Positions 45,206 through 53,966 are shown, counted from the stretch's first letter. The stretch: DNA of 64,000 bases from Streptomyces sp. CB01373 (GCF_002803075.1 NZ_NNBK01000020.1:124001-188000); one strand, 5' to 3'. The notes: generated by a model not told the origin, from the sequence alone. A program made the numbers and translations.

Positions 45206-45268
45206 GCAACTCTGGCAACTGAGCGGTTGACGACAGCCCAACCCCTGTGTCGTTGTGCGATGCAGTGA

Positions 45269-45472
45269 TCAGGTGAGCGCAGGCTCCGCCTGGTGTGCGT
45301 CGACGCGCTCCATGATCCTGTCGTGAGAAGCGGCAGCCGTCAGGGCGTCGTTCTCGGCCTGGATCCGCACAAGCTCGGATTCCAGGTCCTGGACGCGCTG
45401 CTGGAGCCGTCGCATCTCGGCGAGGAGTCGAGGGTCGGAGCCGCCGACGTAACCGAGAAGCGCCTTTGCCAT
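45269..45472 (-). CDS. Small coiled-coil protein, 67 aa
   Basis: ATG at 45472 with TGGAGGACCATCC upstream. The protein MAKALLGYVGGSDPRLLAEM continues RRLQQRVQDLESELVRIQAE and NDALTAAASHDRIMERVDAH. Residues 13-45 form a clear heptad coiled coil. I have seen near-identical small proteins in other Streptomyces but know no function. It is followed by its own terminator and then smc. The 37-residue longer frame start was rejected because of the good internal ribosome binding site. Confidence 0.8.
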   Translation of the reverse strand: MAKALLGYVGGSDPRLLAEMRRLQQRVQDLESELVRIQAENDALTAAASHDRIMERVDAHQAEPALT

Positions 45473-45853
45473 GATGGATGGTCCTCCACACTGAGTGACC
45501 GACCGAAGCGGTGTGGGTCGTGAGGGATTCGCACCCGTGGTGCTTGGCACTGCCTGAGTTGTGGTGCCGTTCATCCATGCCAAACAGCTGAGGTGCGCGG
45601 GCTTTCAGCGTCTCACCAAAAAGTTTGACGGTCAACACGATCACGCCCCGTATCCATGGGTGTCCCGGGGGCGCGCGACCGGAAATCAGGTGGCGCTGCG
45701 ACTCCTGCGGGCCCTTCGGGGCGTGCGGATCATCCTGCTGTGCGGAGCCTGCCATGCCGCGCGTTTCTTGGCAACCACCTGCTCCTTTTCCCTCCGGGCA
45801 GGTGCCGGTGGCAGATGCCGCCGCCGCCGTCGGGGCCCCACCGCGCCACACGG
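45473..45853. other. Intergenic region between acylphosphatase and the coiled-coil gene
   Basis: This 381-bp stretch has no supported gene. On the minus strand, TTGACCGTCAAAC at about 45624-45636 could belong to a -35 region or an operator-like inverted repeat (GTTGAC/GTCAAAC). It likely holds the coiled-coil gene's promoter. Confidence 0.4.
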
Positions 45854-46135
45854 TCAGCGGATCGCGAACCCGTCGTAGCCGCCGCGAGGTGTGTCCCATA
45901 TCTCGGTGACACCGTCGACGCGTCCGGGCGTGTCGCCGCCCTGCAACCAGTCCAGGAGCTTCTGGCACCCCTCGCGGGCCCCCTCGGCGACCACTTGCAC
46001 GCGCCCGTCCCCCAGGTTGAGGGCGAAACCGCTCAGGTCCCCGATCTCCAGCGCCCTGGCCCGCGTGAACCAGCGGAAACCCACTCCCTGGACGTGCCCG
46101 CGGACCCAGGCGACCAGTCGAACATCCTCGCTCAT
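45854..46135 (-). CDS. acyP: Acylphosphatase
   Basis: This 93-aa enzyme hydrolyses carboxyl-phosphate bonds such as acetyl phosphate or 1,3-bisphosphoglycerate. The active site is visible: GHVQGVGFRWFTRARA with the catalytic Arg, and GFALNLGDGRVQVVAEG with the Asn. ATG at 46135. It is divergent from the CAP-domain gene. The neighbourhood acyP-smc-ftsY is conserved in actinobacteria. Confidence 0.93.
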   Translation of the reverse strand: MSEDVRLVAWVRGHVQGVGFRWFTRARALEIGDLSGFALNLGDGRVQVVAEGAREGCQKLLDWLQGGDTPGRVDGVTEIWDTPRGGYDGFAIR

Positions 46136-46304
46136 GGGTGCAACCTAACCGGCCAATGTCTCTCGCGGCACCTCCGCCCCTCGCGCCATGCGGTACCGTC
46201 CCGATCCAATGAATCTCATCTGAAACTCACTCGATCGTGTGAGTTGGGTTGACCGCGTCGGCTCAGGGCGCGCGTCGACCGAGAGAGACGAGGAAGGCCA
46301 GCAC

Positions 46305-47441
46305 ATGGGACGCCACCGACGCTGGGACGCCGGCCGCGCCGCCACGGGCCGCGCCACGGGGGACAGTCGGACGCACGGCTCGTACGAGTACGAGCCCGAC
46401 CGCGATCCGTGGGACAGCCGCCCGCAGGACGACGACGGCCGCCTGGGCATCGCGCCCTATCTGAACCCGGACCTGTACGGCGACGCGCCCGCCACGGCTC
46501 CGGAGTACCTCTTCGACACGGACGACGGCTCCGCCCACGCCAACACCACCGTGATCTTCCCGGCCGACGGCTTCAGCCCGGCGGACGGGCCGCGGGAGCG
46601 GGGGCACCGCCGGAAGAAGAAGGCCGCGACGCCGGTCCGCACGGGGCTGCTCGGGGTCTCCGCCGCGGTCGCCCTCGGCACCGTCGCGGTCGCCACCGGC
46701 GCGGTGCCCGGTCTGGAGAACTACAAGCTGGGCGGCCCGGGCGGCGGCGCCGACAAGGTGCAGGCCGCGGGCTCGCCGACGAACAGCGAGGCCCCGCTGG
46801 GCGGCACCTCCGGCAGCGCCGACGCGGGCGGCCAGGCCGGCGGCTCCACGACGAGCCGCGGCGCGGACCGGCCCGTTCCGTCGCAGCGGTCCGCCTCCGA
46901 GTCGGCTCCGGCCTCGAAGCCGGAAGCGGAGGCGTCGGCCACGCCCACCAAGGCACCGGAGGCGAAGCCGACCACCGCCCCGGAGAAGCCGGAGACCGCG
47001 CCCGCCGAGACCGCCTCCCAGGCCGCCCCGGCGAAGACCGAGGCCCCGACCGCCGCCCCCACGCAGGCGGCCGTCGAGGCCGAGGTGCTCAGGCTCGTCA
47101 ACGAGGAGCGGGCGAAGGTCGGGTGCAGCGCGCTGACGGCGAGCAGCGCGCTCGCCGGCCTCGCGCAGGACTTCAGCGAGGCCATGGCCGCGGAGAACTT
47201 CTTCGACCACACCGACCCCAGCGGTGCCTCGCCGTGGGACCGGGCGGCGAAGCTCGGCATCACCAGCCTCGGCGGCGAGAACATAGCCCGCGGACAGGCC
47301 GACGCGGCGGCGGTGATGGACGCCTGGATGAACAGCCCGGGCCACCGCGCCAACATACTGAACTGCGACTTCAAGACCCTGGGCGTCGGCGCGCACTTCG
47401 GCTCCGGCGGTCCGTGGTGGACGCAGGACTTCGGGTACTGA
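46305..47441 (+). CDS. CAP-domain (SCP-like) membrane-anchored surface protein
   Basis: This 378-aa protein has a ~100-residue hydrophilic cytosolic N-terminus, RRKKK, then one membrane segment (TGLLGVSAAVALGTVAVATG). A long Ala/Pro/Ser/Glu/Lys-rich linker (~150 residues) leads to a C-terminal CAP domain: EVLRLVNEERAKVGCSALTA, FSEAMAAENFFDHTD, GGENIARGQ, VMDAWMNSPGHRANILN and GVGAHF. The bacterial CAP role is not settled, though it is related to YkwD. It may bind cell wall or lipids outside. The ATG at 46305 follows AGGAAGGCCAGCAC. Confidence 0.88.
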   Translation: MGRHRRWDAGRAATGRATGDSRTHGSYEYEPDRDPWDSRPQDDDGRLGIAPYLNPDLYGDAPATAPEYLFDTDDGSAHANTTVIFPADGFSPADGPRERGHRRKKKAATPVRTGLLGVSAAVALGTVAVATGAVPGLENYKLGGPGGGADKVQAAGSPTNSEAPLGGTSGSADAGGQAGGSTTSRGADRPVPSQRSASESAPASKPEAEASATPTKAPEAKPTTAPEKPETAPAETASQAAPAKTEAPTAAPTQAAVEAEVLRLVNEERAKVGCSALTASSALAGLAQDFSEAMAAENFFDHTDPSGASPWDRAAKLGITSLGGENIARGQADAAAVMDAWMNSPGHRANILNCDFKTLGVGAHFGSGGPWWTQDFGY

Positions 47442-47532
47442 CCTGTGGGAGCCGGGGAAGTGGTGGGTCGGGGACAGTTCGATCGCTGACACTCGTGCCG
47501 GCCGCCCATGGGCCACATGTCTTCGCGTGCGG

Positions 47533-48216
47533 TCAGGCCACGGCGAGCAGTACCACCAGCAGCACCAGGCCGGCCGCCGCCGGGGCGAGGATCTCGTACG
47601 CCCAGCGCACCTCGGGCTGCCCCTGGCCCTCCTTGGTCATGGCACCTGCCTCCTGGAGCGCACGCAGGCTGTCCATGGTCCTGTCGGGTTGCGGCTGCAG
47701 GCGTTCCAGCCCCGTGCTCGGCCGGTCGGGCCGTCCCAGGTCGTAGAGGCGGCGGTCCAGGCCGGGGCCACCCGGACTCTGCAAGGCGTGGGACATCCTG
47801 ATCTGCGCGCGGCCGGCTCGCTTGAGGCGGCGCGTGGAGAGCGGGATGGCCCACAACTGGTACTTGGTGCCGATCTGGTCGAAGGCTTCGTTGGAGTGGC
47901 CGGACCGCAGACCGGAGACGGCACCCCAGGGCAGTGTGATGGTGCGGAACGGGTTGCGGATGCGCAGCCGGTGGTCGTTGGCGAAGACCGCGGGCCGCAA
48001 GGTGAGGGCGAACAGCAGCGGAATCACCAGCAGCATCGCCGCCAGCGCCTTCCAGGGCATGCCGCCGTCGGTGGTGACGACCGCGGCGATGCCCAGACAC
48101 AGGACGACGACAAGCAGTACCGCTCCTGTGGCGATGTCGAGGAGCGACCGGAAGACACGGTCGGTGGAGACGGGCTGCGCGGCGCGGCGTGGTGACCGCG
48201 GGTCGGGTGTCGGCAT
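47533..48216 (-). CDS. Membrane protein with bacterial PH-like domain
   Basis: This 227-aa protein has two N-terminal membrane helices (LLDIATGAVLLVVVLCLGIA; LAAMLLVIPLLFALTL) followed by a PH-like segment with FANDHRLRIRNPFRTITLPW and SGLRSGHSNEAF. A terminal helix, ILAPAAAGLVLLVVLLAVA, closes it. It fits the actinobacterial PH-domain (bPH6-like) membrane proteins. The start is uncertain: ATG at 48216 or seven codons upstream at 48237. The role is unknown, and it is divergent from the HxlR gene. Confidence 0.75.
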   Translation of the reverse strand: MPTPDPRSPRRAAQPVSTDRVFRSLLDIATGAVLLVVVLCLGIAAVVTTDGGMPWKALAAMLLVIPLLFALTLRPAVFANDHRLRIRNPFRTITLPWGAVSGLRSGHSNEAFDQIGTKYQLWAIPLSTRRLKRAGRAQIRMSHALQSPGGPGLDRRLYDLGRPDRPSTGLERLQPQPDRTMDSLRALQEAGAMTKEGQGQPEVRWAYEILAPAAAGLVLLVVLLAVA

Positions 48217-48354
48217 GCGTGCGATTGTGCCTGACATGAGCACAACTGGAATAGCGATACGGCCGGCACCCCCTTCGGCTGTGCCCTGAGGTGGCACTGA
48301 CTCGTGGTTAGCGCCGCCCGACGGTCAGCGCTGTGCGCCAGTACGCTGGAGGAC

Positions 48355-48744
48355 ATGAGCACCCCGCAGACCCAGGACCTCCCGTACAGCGTGTTCGCCA
48401 GGGCCTGTCCCTCGCGCGGGACGCTGGAGCATGTCACGGGGCGCTGGGGCGGGCTGGCGCTGGGCGCCCTGTACGAGGGCTCGCTCCGCTTCAACGAGCT
48501 GCGCCGCCGGGTCGACGGGGTGAGCGAGAAGATGCTGTCCCAGACACTCCAGGCGCTGGAGCGGGACGGCCTGGTGCACCGGGAGGCCCAGCCGACCAAT
48601 CCGCCGCGAGTGGACTACGAGCTCACGGCGCTGGGCCGCGAGGTCGCCGAACGCCTGCTGGCCCTGATCCACTGCGTGGAGGGGCGCATGGACGACGTCC
48701 TGGCGGCACGCGAGCGTTACGACACCGCGCGCGGCGCCCGCTGA
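48355..48744 (+). CDS. HxlR-family transcriptional regulator
   Basis: This 129-aa winged-helix regulator has CPSRGTLEHVTGRWGGLALG, then GSLRFNELRRRVDGVSEKML and SQTLQALERDGLVHREAQPT. HxlR proteins often respond to reactive electrophiles through a Cys near the N-terminus (Cys in RACPSRG here). The ATG at 48355 has GGAGGAC directly upstream. Its end overlaps mutM by 28 bases, tail to tail. The target is unknown. Confidence 0.88.
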   Translation: MSTPQTQDLPYSVFARACPSRGTLEHVTGRWGGLALGALYEGSLRFNELRRRVDGVSEKMLSQTLQALERDGLVHREAQPTNPPRVDYELTALGREVAERLLALIHCVEGRMDDVLAARERYDTARGAR

Positions 48745-49601
48745 CACTTCGGGCAGTAGTAGCTGGAGCGGTTCATCCACGGGCGGCGGCGCAGCGGTGT
48801 GGCGCAGCGGCGGCAGGGCAGGCCCTCGCGGCCGTAGGCGTCCAGGGAGCGGTCGAAGTAGCCGGACTCCCCGTTGACGTTGACGTAGAGGCTGTCGAAG
48901 CTGGTGCCGCCGACGGCGAGGGCCTCGTTCATCACCTCCCGGACGTGGGTGAGGAGTTCGGCCGTGCCGGGGCGGGTGAAGGTCGCGGTGGGGCGTTCGT
49001 AGTGGACGCGGGAGCGCCACAGGGCCTCGTCCGCGTAGATGTTGCCGACGCCGCTGATCAGGGACTGGTCGAGCAGGGCCCGTTTGATGGTGGTCCGCTT
49101 GCGGCGCAGGGCCTGGTGGAAGGCCTCGTCGTCGAACAGCGGGTCGAGGGGATCGCGGGCGATGTGCGCGATGACGTCGGGCAGCCCGTCGGGGGTGGTG
49201 TCGTGCAGCGACAGGCCGCCGAAGGTGCGCTGGTCGACGAAGCGGAGTTCGGTCGCGTCCGCCGTGGAAGCGGCCGGTGTCAGCGTGTCGGCGAGGCGGA
49301 CGCGGATGCGCAGGTGCTTCTCGGTGGGCGCGCCGACCGGCTGGACCAGTAGCTGGCCGCTCATGCCCAGGTGGGCCAGGACCGCCTGGCCGCTGTCCTC
49401 CAGGGGAAGCCACAGGTACTTGCCGCGGCGGCCGGGCAGGCCGAGCCGGTGACCCTGGACGCGGAGCGCGAAGTCCTCGGCTCCGGCCAGGTGGCGGCGT
49501 ACGGCACGCGGGTGCAGCACCTCGACGTCGGCGACGCTGCGGTGCGCGACCCACCGTTCCAGTCCGCGTCGTACGACCTCGACCTCGGGCAGCTCGGGCA
49601 T
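48717..49601 (-). CDS. mutM: Formamidopyrimidine-DNA glycosylase
   Basis: It removes 8-oxoguanine and FaPy lesions. The 294-aa protein starts MPELPEVEVV with catalytic Pro1 (after Met loss) and Glu2. The AP-lyase region includes RRGKYLWLPLEDSG, ISGVGNIYADEALWRS is the helix-two-turn-helix, and the zinc finger is CRRCATPLRRR and YYCPKCQR. The ATG at 49601 has GGGGGAGTC upstream. Confidence 0.94.
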   Translation of the reverse strand: MPELPEVEVVRRGLERWVAHRSVADVEVLHPRAVRRHLAGAEDFALRVQGHRLGLPGRRGKYLWLPLEDSGQAVLAHLGMSGQLLVQPVGAPTEKHLRIRVRLADTLTPAASTADATELRFVDQRTFGGLSLHDTTPDGLPDVIAHIARDPLDPLFDDEAFHQALRRKRTTIKRALLDQSLISGVGNIYADEALWRSRVHYERPTATFTRPGTAELLTHVREVMNEALAVGGTSFDSLYVNVNGESGYFDRSLDAYGREGLPCRRCATPLRRRPWMNRSSYYCPKCQRAPRAVS

Positions 49602-49644
49602 GACTCCCCCGTTCACACGTCACGGCCGCTGTGGCCGTCACGGG

Positions 49645-49680
49645 CCGAGCGCCCGCCCCGGGGCGGGGACGGGCGCTCGG
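49645..49680 (-). terminator. Terminator after rnc
   Basis: CCGAGCGCCCG (49645-49655) pairs with CGGGCGCTCGG (49670-49680), with further GC pairs inside. It lies 68 bases after the rnc stop, upstream of mutM. Confidence 0.75.
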
Positions 49681-49747
49681 TCGCGTTCTGCTGGGTGCGG
49701 CCCGCCGGCGGAGTACCGCCGGACGGCCGCGCTCGGTTTTCCGGTTC

Positions 49748-50581
49748 TCAGGCGGGGGCCGGCGCGTCACCGGCGCCGTCGGTGGATCCCACCGTCTTGG
49801 CGCGCTCGTCCGCCGCGGCCCGGATGGCCCGCCACGCGGACTCCGCGGCCTGCTGCTCCGCCTCCTTCTTGCTGCGGCCGGTGCCGGTGCCGTACGAGAC
49901 GCCTCCGACGCGGGCGGCAGCAGTGAAGGTCTTCTCATGGTCGGGGCCGGTCTCCGTGACCAGGTACTCGGGCACGCCGAGCCCCTCGGTCGCGGTGAGC
50001 TCCTGGAGGCTGGTCTTCCAGTCCAGGCCGGCTCCGAGGTTGGAGGACTTCTCGATCAGCGGGTCGAACAGGCGGTGCACCAGTTCGGAGGCCGCGTCGA
50101 GGCCCTGGTCGAGGTAGACCGCGCCGATCACCGCTTCCAGGGTGTCGGCGAGGATGGACGCCTTGTCCCGGCCGCCCGTGCCCTCTTCACCGCGGCCGAG
50201 CCGGATGAAGGCGCCCAGGTCGAGGCCGCGCCCGACCTCCGCCAGCGCACGCGAGTTGACCACCGCGGCCCGCAGCTTGGCCAGTTGGCCTTCGGGCAGG
50301 TCGGGGTGGGTGCGGTACAGCGTGTCCGTGACGACCAGGCCGAGGACGGAGTCACCGAGGAACTCCAGCCGCTCGTTCGTCGGCAGACCGCCGTTCTCGT
50401 ACGCGTAGGAACGGTGGGTCAGCGCGCGCACCAGAAGGGCGGACTCGAGCGTGTAGCCGAGCCGCCCTTCCAGAAGCGTGTGGGACGAGGCCGTGTTGTC
50501 CGACGGAGCGGCTCCGCGGCGGCGGTGGTTGCCCGCTTCGGCGCCTTCCGCCTTCTTGGCAGTGGACACAGTGCCTCTCAC
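49748..50581 (-). CDS. rnc: Ribonuclease III
   Basis: It cleaves double-stranded RNA in rRNA processing and mRNA decay. In S. coelicolor it is AbsB, needed for normal antibiotic production. The 277-aa protein has ERLEFLGDSVLGLVVTDTLY, DTLEAVIGAVYLDQG with the catalytic acidic residues, and a C-terminal dsRBD (DWKTSLQELTATEGLGVPEY to KKEAEQQAAESAWRAI). Starts at GTG 50581 or 50569 are both possible. The latter has GAGAGG five bases upstream. It follows rpmF by seven bases. Confidence 0.95.
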   Translation of the reverse strand: MRGTVSTAKKAEGAEAGNHRRRGAAPSDNTASSHTLLEGRLGYTLESALLVRALTHRSYAYENGGLPTNERLEFLGDSVLGLVVTDTLYRTHPDLPEGQLAKLRAAVVNSRALAEVGRGLDLGAFIRLGRGEEGTGGRDKASILADTLEAVIGAVYLDQGLDAASELVHRLFDPLIEKSSNLGAGLDWKTSLQELTATEGLGVPEYLVTETGPDHEKTFTAAARVGGVSYGTGTGRSKKEAEQQAAESAWRAIRAAADERAKTVGSTDGAGDAPAPA

Positions 50582-50588
50582 CAGCCGC

Positions 50589-50762
50589 TCAGACCTCGAG
50601 GACCTGGCGCTTGTTGTAGGTGCCGCACGACGGGCACGCGATGTGCTGCTGCTTGGGCTCGTGGCAGCGCTCGCACGCAACCAGGGTGGGGACCGCAGCC
50701 TTCCACTGCGACCGGCGGTGGCGCGTGTTGCTGCGCGACATCTTCCGCTTCGGAACAGCCAC
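50589..50762 (-). CDS. rpmF: 50S ribosomal protein L32
   Basis: This 57-aa protein starts MAVPKRKMSRSNTRHRRSQW, with Zn-binding CERCHEPK and CPSCGTYNKRQV (four Cys, zinc-containing form). The GTG at 50762 is preceded by AGGAGAAGTAGCC. It sits in the yceD-rpmF-rnc unit, two bases from yceD. Confidence 0.95.
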   Translation of the reverse strand: MAVPKRKMSRSNTRHRRSQWKAAVPTLVACERCHEPKQQHIACPSCGTYNKRQVLEV

Positions 50763-50764
50763 GG

Positions 50765-51418
50765 CTACTTCTCCTGCTTCTCGTCGGGGCGTGCCGATCG
50801 AGGCGCGCCGCCGCTCATCTCGTCCTTCTCGCCGTCCTTCATGGTGCCGGCGAGTCCCTGCAAAGCCGCCCAACGGATGTCGACGGCGTCATGGTGGTGG
50901 TCCGGGTCGTCCAGGAGCCGCGCACCGCACTCGGAGCACAGCCCAGGGCAGTCTTCCTGGCACACCGGCTGCATCGGCAGTGCGAGCACCACCGCATCGC
51001 GCAGCAGAGGTTCGAGGCCGAAGAGTCCGTCCTCGAGGAAGAGCCTGTCCTCGTCGTCCTCGGCGTCGGCGTCGGGCTCCGCGGACACGCGGCCCCGCTC
51101 GTCGGCGTCAGGGTACGAGAACAGCTCCTGGAAGTCCGCTTCGAGATCGAACTCGAGCGGCTCCAGACACCTTACGCACTCCCCCTCGGCCTGTGCACGG
51201 GCGGTGCCTGTGACGAGCACCCCTTCCATGACCGACTCGAGCCGGAGTTCGAGCTCCACCGGGGCGCCTTCCGGCACTCCGACGACGCCCTGGAGACCGA
51301 GGTCCTTGGGGGCGGGGACCGTGCGGGTCAGGCGCTGCTGCGCGCCGGGCCGCCGCCCCAGCTCATGCGTGTCGAACACGAGAGGGTTGCGGTGGTCTAG
51401 GCGGGCGTTCTGAGCCAT
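50765..51418 (-). CDS. YceD/DUF177 family protein
   Basis: This 217-aa protein belongs to the DUF177 (YceD) family, typically upstream of rpmF as here. It shows the Cys pattern GECVRCLEPLEFDLEADFQE and CQEDCPGLCSECGARLL, suggesting metal binding. Plant and bacterial homologues act in 23S rRNA accumulation. The acidic middle (DADAEDDEDRLFLEDG) is prominent. ATG at 51418 with AGCAGGA upstream. The C-terminus is charged. Confidence 0.9.
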   Translation of the reverse strand: MAQNARLDHRNPLVFDTHELGRRPGAQQRLTRTVPAPKDLGLQGVVGVPEGAPVELELRLESVMEGVLVTGTARAQAEGECVRCLEPLEFDLEADFQELFSYPDADERGRVSAEPDADAEDDEDRLFLEDGLFGLEPLLRDAVVLALPMQPVCQEDCPGLCSECGARLLDDPDHHHDAVDIRWAALQGLAGTMKDGEKDEMSGGAPRSARPDEKQEK

Positions 51419-51549
51419 TCCTGCTTCGGTTTCCAAACTCGGGGGGACGCTTACCCGGTGATGTTCCGGGCAGCGCGGATCGCGGACGTATGCGCGACCG
51501 AAGGGCCAGGATACTTGACCTTTCGCTCTCGGCCCAATCGGCGGCCTGC

Positions 51550-52674
51550 CTAGAGTCCTCGGCCCTGTTCGTAGGCGCGCAGCTGCTCGGCGCTGATCAT
51601 GCCGGTGTCGAAGAGGCTGGTCTCGTCGAGGGCGTGGGCCTGCGGCTGTGCGTAGCCGTGCGGGTCCTGCGGGTCCTGCTGGCCCTGGTTCGGGTCGTAG
51701 GCGCCCGGCTGGGCGTCGTAGGCCTGGAAGGAGGCGCCCTGCGCCTGGGCGTAGCCGGTGGCGTCCGCGGTGGCGGCGTACGGGTCGGGCTGCTGGTAGC
51801 CGTACTGGTCCTGCTGGCCGTAGCCCTGCTGGTAGCCGCCGTACGGATCGTTCTGCCCGGGCTGCTGGTAGCCGTAGGCCGGCTGCGGCTCGTACTGCGG
51901 CGGGGCGGGCTGCTCGGCGGGCGCGGCCGCCGGTGCCGCCGGGGTGAGCGGGGCGTCGGCCAGGGCCGCGAGGTCGGCGAGGTAGTCGGCGTCGCTCGAG
52001 TGCTGGACGGTGGTGGTGTCGTCGGCGAGGGCGCCGAGGTCGTCGGTGGCGATGCGGCCGTGCAGCTTCTGGCGGCCGCGGCCGACGGCCTCCAGGGTCT
52101 TGGCGAGGACCGCCTCGAAGGCGCCGAGCTTGGCGTCGACGTACGCGTCGGCGTTGCGGCGCAGGGTCTCGGGGTCGTGGCTGCGCTCGGGGGCGTCCTC
52201 GTCCTCGTAGCCGTCCTCGTCGAGGCCGGGGCCGGTGCCGAGCAGCTTCTCGCGGCCGCGGCCGACCGAGCCGAGGGTCTTGGTGAGGACGACCTCGAAG
52301 TTGGCGAGCTTGGAGTCGACGTATTCGTCGGCCTCGGCGCGGACCTCCTCGGCCTCCTGCCGGGCCTCGCCGAGGATCCGGTCGGCCTCGGTCTGGGAGC
52401 GGCGGGCGACCTCGGTGCCGGAGATCAGCGAGCCGCGCTCGGCGTGCGCCGTCTCGATGATCCGCTCGGCCTCGTGCCGGGCCTCCTGCACCATCTGGTC
52501 GCGGTCGCCGATCAGCTCCTGGGCCTGGGCGAGGGAGCCGGGCAGGGCCTGGCGCACCTCGTCGAGCAGTGCGAGCAGGTCGGCGCGGTTGATCACGCAC
52601 GACGCCGACATGGGCATGGACCGGGCGCTGGAGACCGTGGACACGATCTCGTCGAGCTTCTTCTGCACGTCCAC
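51550..52674 (-). CDS. DivIVA-like coiled-coil protein (SepIVA-type)
   Basis: At 374 aa, the N-terminal coiled-coil SVSSARSMPMSASCVINRAD leads into LLALLDEVRQALPGSLAQAQ and the DivIVA-like EAERIIETAHAERGSLISGT. The position between coaD and yceD-rpmF-rnc equals that of mycobacterial SepIVA (Rv2927c), which controls envelope growth and division. It has two similar ~30-residue modules (EYVDSKLANFEVVLTKTLGS and AYVDAKLGAFEAVLAKTLEA). The C-terminal 140 residues are Gln/Pro/Tyr/Gly-rich and disordered. It may act at hyphal tips or septa. The ATG is at 52674. Confidence 0.8.
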   Translation of the reverse strand: MDVQKKLDEIVSTVSSARSMPMSASCVINRADLLALLDEVRQALPGSLAQAQELIGDRDQMVQEARHEAERIIETAHAERGSLISGTEVARRSQTEADRILGEARQEAEEVRAEADEYVDSKLANFEVVLTKTLGSVGRGREKLLGTGPGLDEDGYEDEDAPERSHDPETLRRNADAYVDAKLGAFEAVLAKTLEAVGRGRQKLHGRIATDDLGALADDTTTVQHSSDADYLADLAALADAPLTPAAPAAAPAEQPAPPQYEPQPAYGYQQPGQNDPYGGYQQGYGQQDQYGYQQPDPYAATADATGYAQAQGASFQAYDAQPGAYDPNQGQQDPQDPHGYAQPQAHALDETSLFDTGMISAEQLRAYEQGRGL

Positions 52675-52790
52675 CGTGTGCTCGCCACTCTCTACAGGTG
52701 TGTTGGACTACCGATGTGTCGGAGACGGACGGAACGACTGTACGTCCATGAGGTGATCGCCGGACACCGGGTGACGGGCCGTCAGCCGCC

Positions 52791-53300
52791 TCAGTCCTTC
52801 TTCAGCCGCCCGGCGAGGGCTTCGAGAACCTGCGGCGGCACCAGGTGGGAGACGTCGCCGCCCCAGGCCGCGACCTCCTTGACCAGGGAGGACGACAGGA
52901 AGCTGTAGGTGGGGTTGGTGGGCACGAACAGCGTCTCGACCCCGGAGAGGCCGTTGTTCATCTGGGCCATCTGCAGTTCGTAGTCGAAGTCGCTGACGGC
53001 GCGCAGGCCCTTGACGATGGCCGGGATGTCACGCTGCTTGCAGAAGTCGACGAGGAGGCCGTGGAAGGCCTCGACGCGGACGTTGCCGTACTCGGCGGTG
53101 ACCTGCCGGATGAGGTCGATCCGCTCGTCGATCTCGAACAGGCCCTTCTTCGACTGGTTGATCATCACCGCGACGTAGACCTCGTCGTAGAGACGGGAGG
53201 CGCGGGCGATGATGTCCAGGTGTCCGTTGGTGACGGGGTCGAACGACCCGGGGCAGACGGCGCGGCGCACTTGAAATCCCTCGCTCTCCGGTTCGGTCAT
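52791..53300 (-). CDS. coaD: Pantetheine-phosphate adenylyltransferase
   Basis: It makes dephospho-CoA from 4'-phosphopantetheine and ATP. The 169-aa nucleotidyltransferase has AVCPGSFDPVTNGHLDIIAR with the T/HxGH motif, VKGLRAVSDFDYELQMAQMN and YSFLSSSLVKEVAAWGGD. The ATG at 53300 overlaps the rsmD stop (ATGA). A GTG near 53269 with GAGGG in front is an alternative giving the shorter common N-terminus. Confidence 0.94.
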   Translation of the reverse strand: MTEPESEGFQVRRAVCPGSFDPVTNGHLDIIARASRLYDEVYVAVMINQSKKGLFEIDERIDLIRQVTAEYGNVRVEAFHGLLVDFCKQRDIPAIVKGLRAVSDFDYELQMAQMNNGLSGVETLFVPTNPTYSFLSSSLVKEVAAWGGDVSHLVPPQVLEALAGRLKKD

Positions 53301-53884
53301 CGTGCGTCTTCGCACGTAGAGGCGGCGCGACCGTACCAAAACGTCCCTTCGCCGTAGCGACGGGCCCGGATCGCTTCGAATCCCGGCGGCCACGTGAATT
53401 CCCCGCCCCTGGTGCTGCGCTCCACGGTGACGAGGGCGTCGGCCGCGATCCACCCCTGGGTGCGGAGTGTGAGCAGGATCTCGCGAAGATCGTCGTCGGA
53501 GACCGCGTACGGCGGGTCGAGGAAGACGAGGTCGTACGGCTTCGCCGGGGGCGACGTGTGGACGATCTGTTCCGCTTTGCCCGCCCGTACGTCGGCGCCG
53601 GGGAGGCCGAGCGCCTTCACGTTCTCCCGGACGGTGCGGACCGCTCGCTGGTCGGCCTCCACGAGCAGGGTGTGCCCGGCGCCCCGCGACAGCGCCTCCA
53701 GGCCGACGGCGCCCGAGCCGGCGTACAGGTCCAGGACGCGCTCGCCGTCCAGCGGGCCGCCGAGCAGCGACTGCCAGGTGGAGAACAGGCCTTCGCGCGC
53801 CCGGTCCGAGGTGGGACGGGTTCCGCTGCCCGGCGGTACGGCGAGACGGCGTCCGCCGGCCCGGCCGGCGATCACGCGGGTCAT
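53297..53884 (-). CDS. rsmD: 16S rRNA (guanine966-N2)-methyltransferase RsmD
   Basis: The 195-aa methyltransferase has RVIAGRAGGRRLAVPPGSGT, GERVLDLYAGSGAVGLEALS for SAM and the catalytic LVFLDPPYAV. It modifies G966 in 30S particles. Upstream of coaD and overlapping it by four bases, it forms the rsmD-coaD pair usual in actinobacteria. Confidence 0.94.
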   Translation of the reverse strand: MTRVIAGRAGGRRLAVPPGSGTRPTSDRAREGLFSTWQSLLGGPLDGERVLDLYAGSGAVGLEALSRGAGHTLLVEADQRAVRTVRENVKALGLPGADVRAGKAEQIVHTSPPAKPYDLVFLDPPYAVSDDDLREILLTLRTQGWIAADALVTVERSTRGGEFTWPPGFEAIRARRYGEGTFWYGRAASTCEDAR

Positions 53885-53966
53885 GTCTGGTCCTTGCTTG
53901 TCGGGGACGGCCTGGTCGGTGGCGGCCGTGGCGGTGGCGGCTCGGGTGCGGGCCGGTCCCAGTCTG

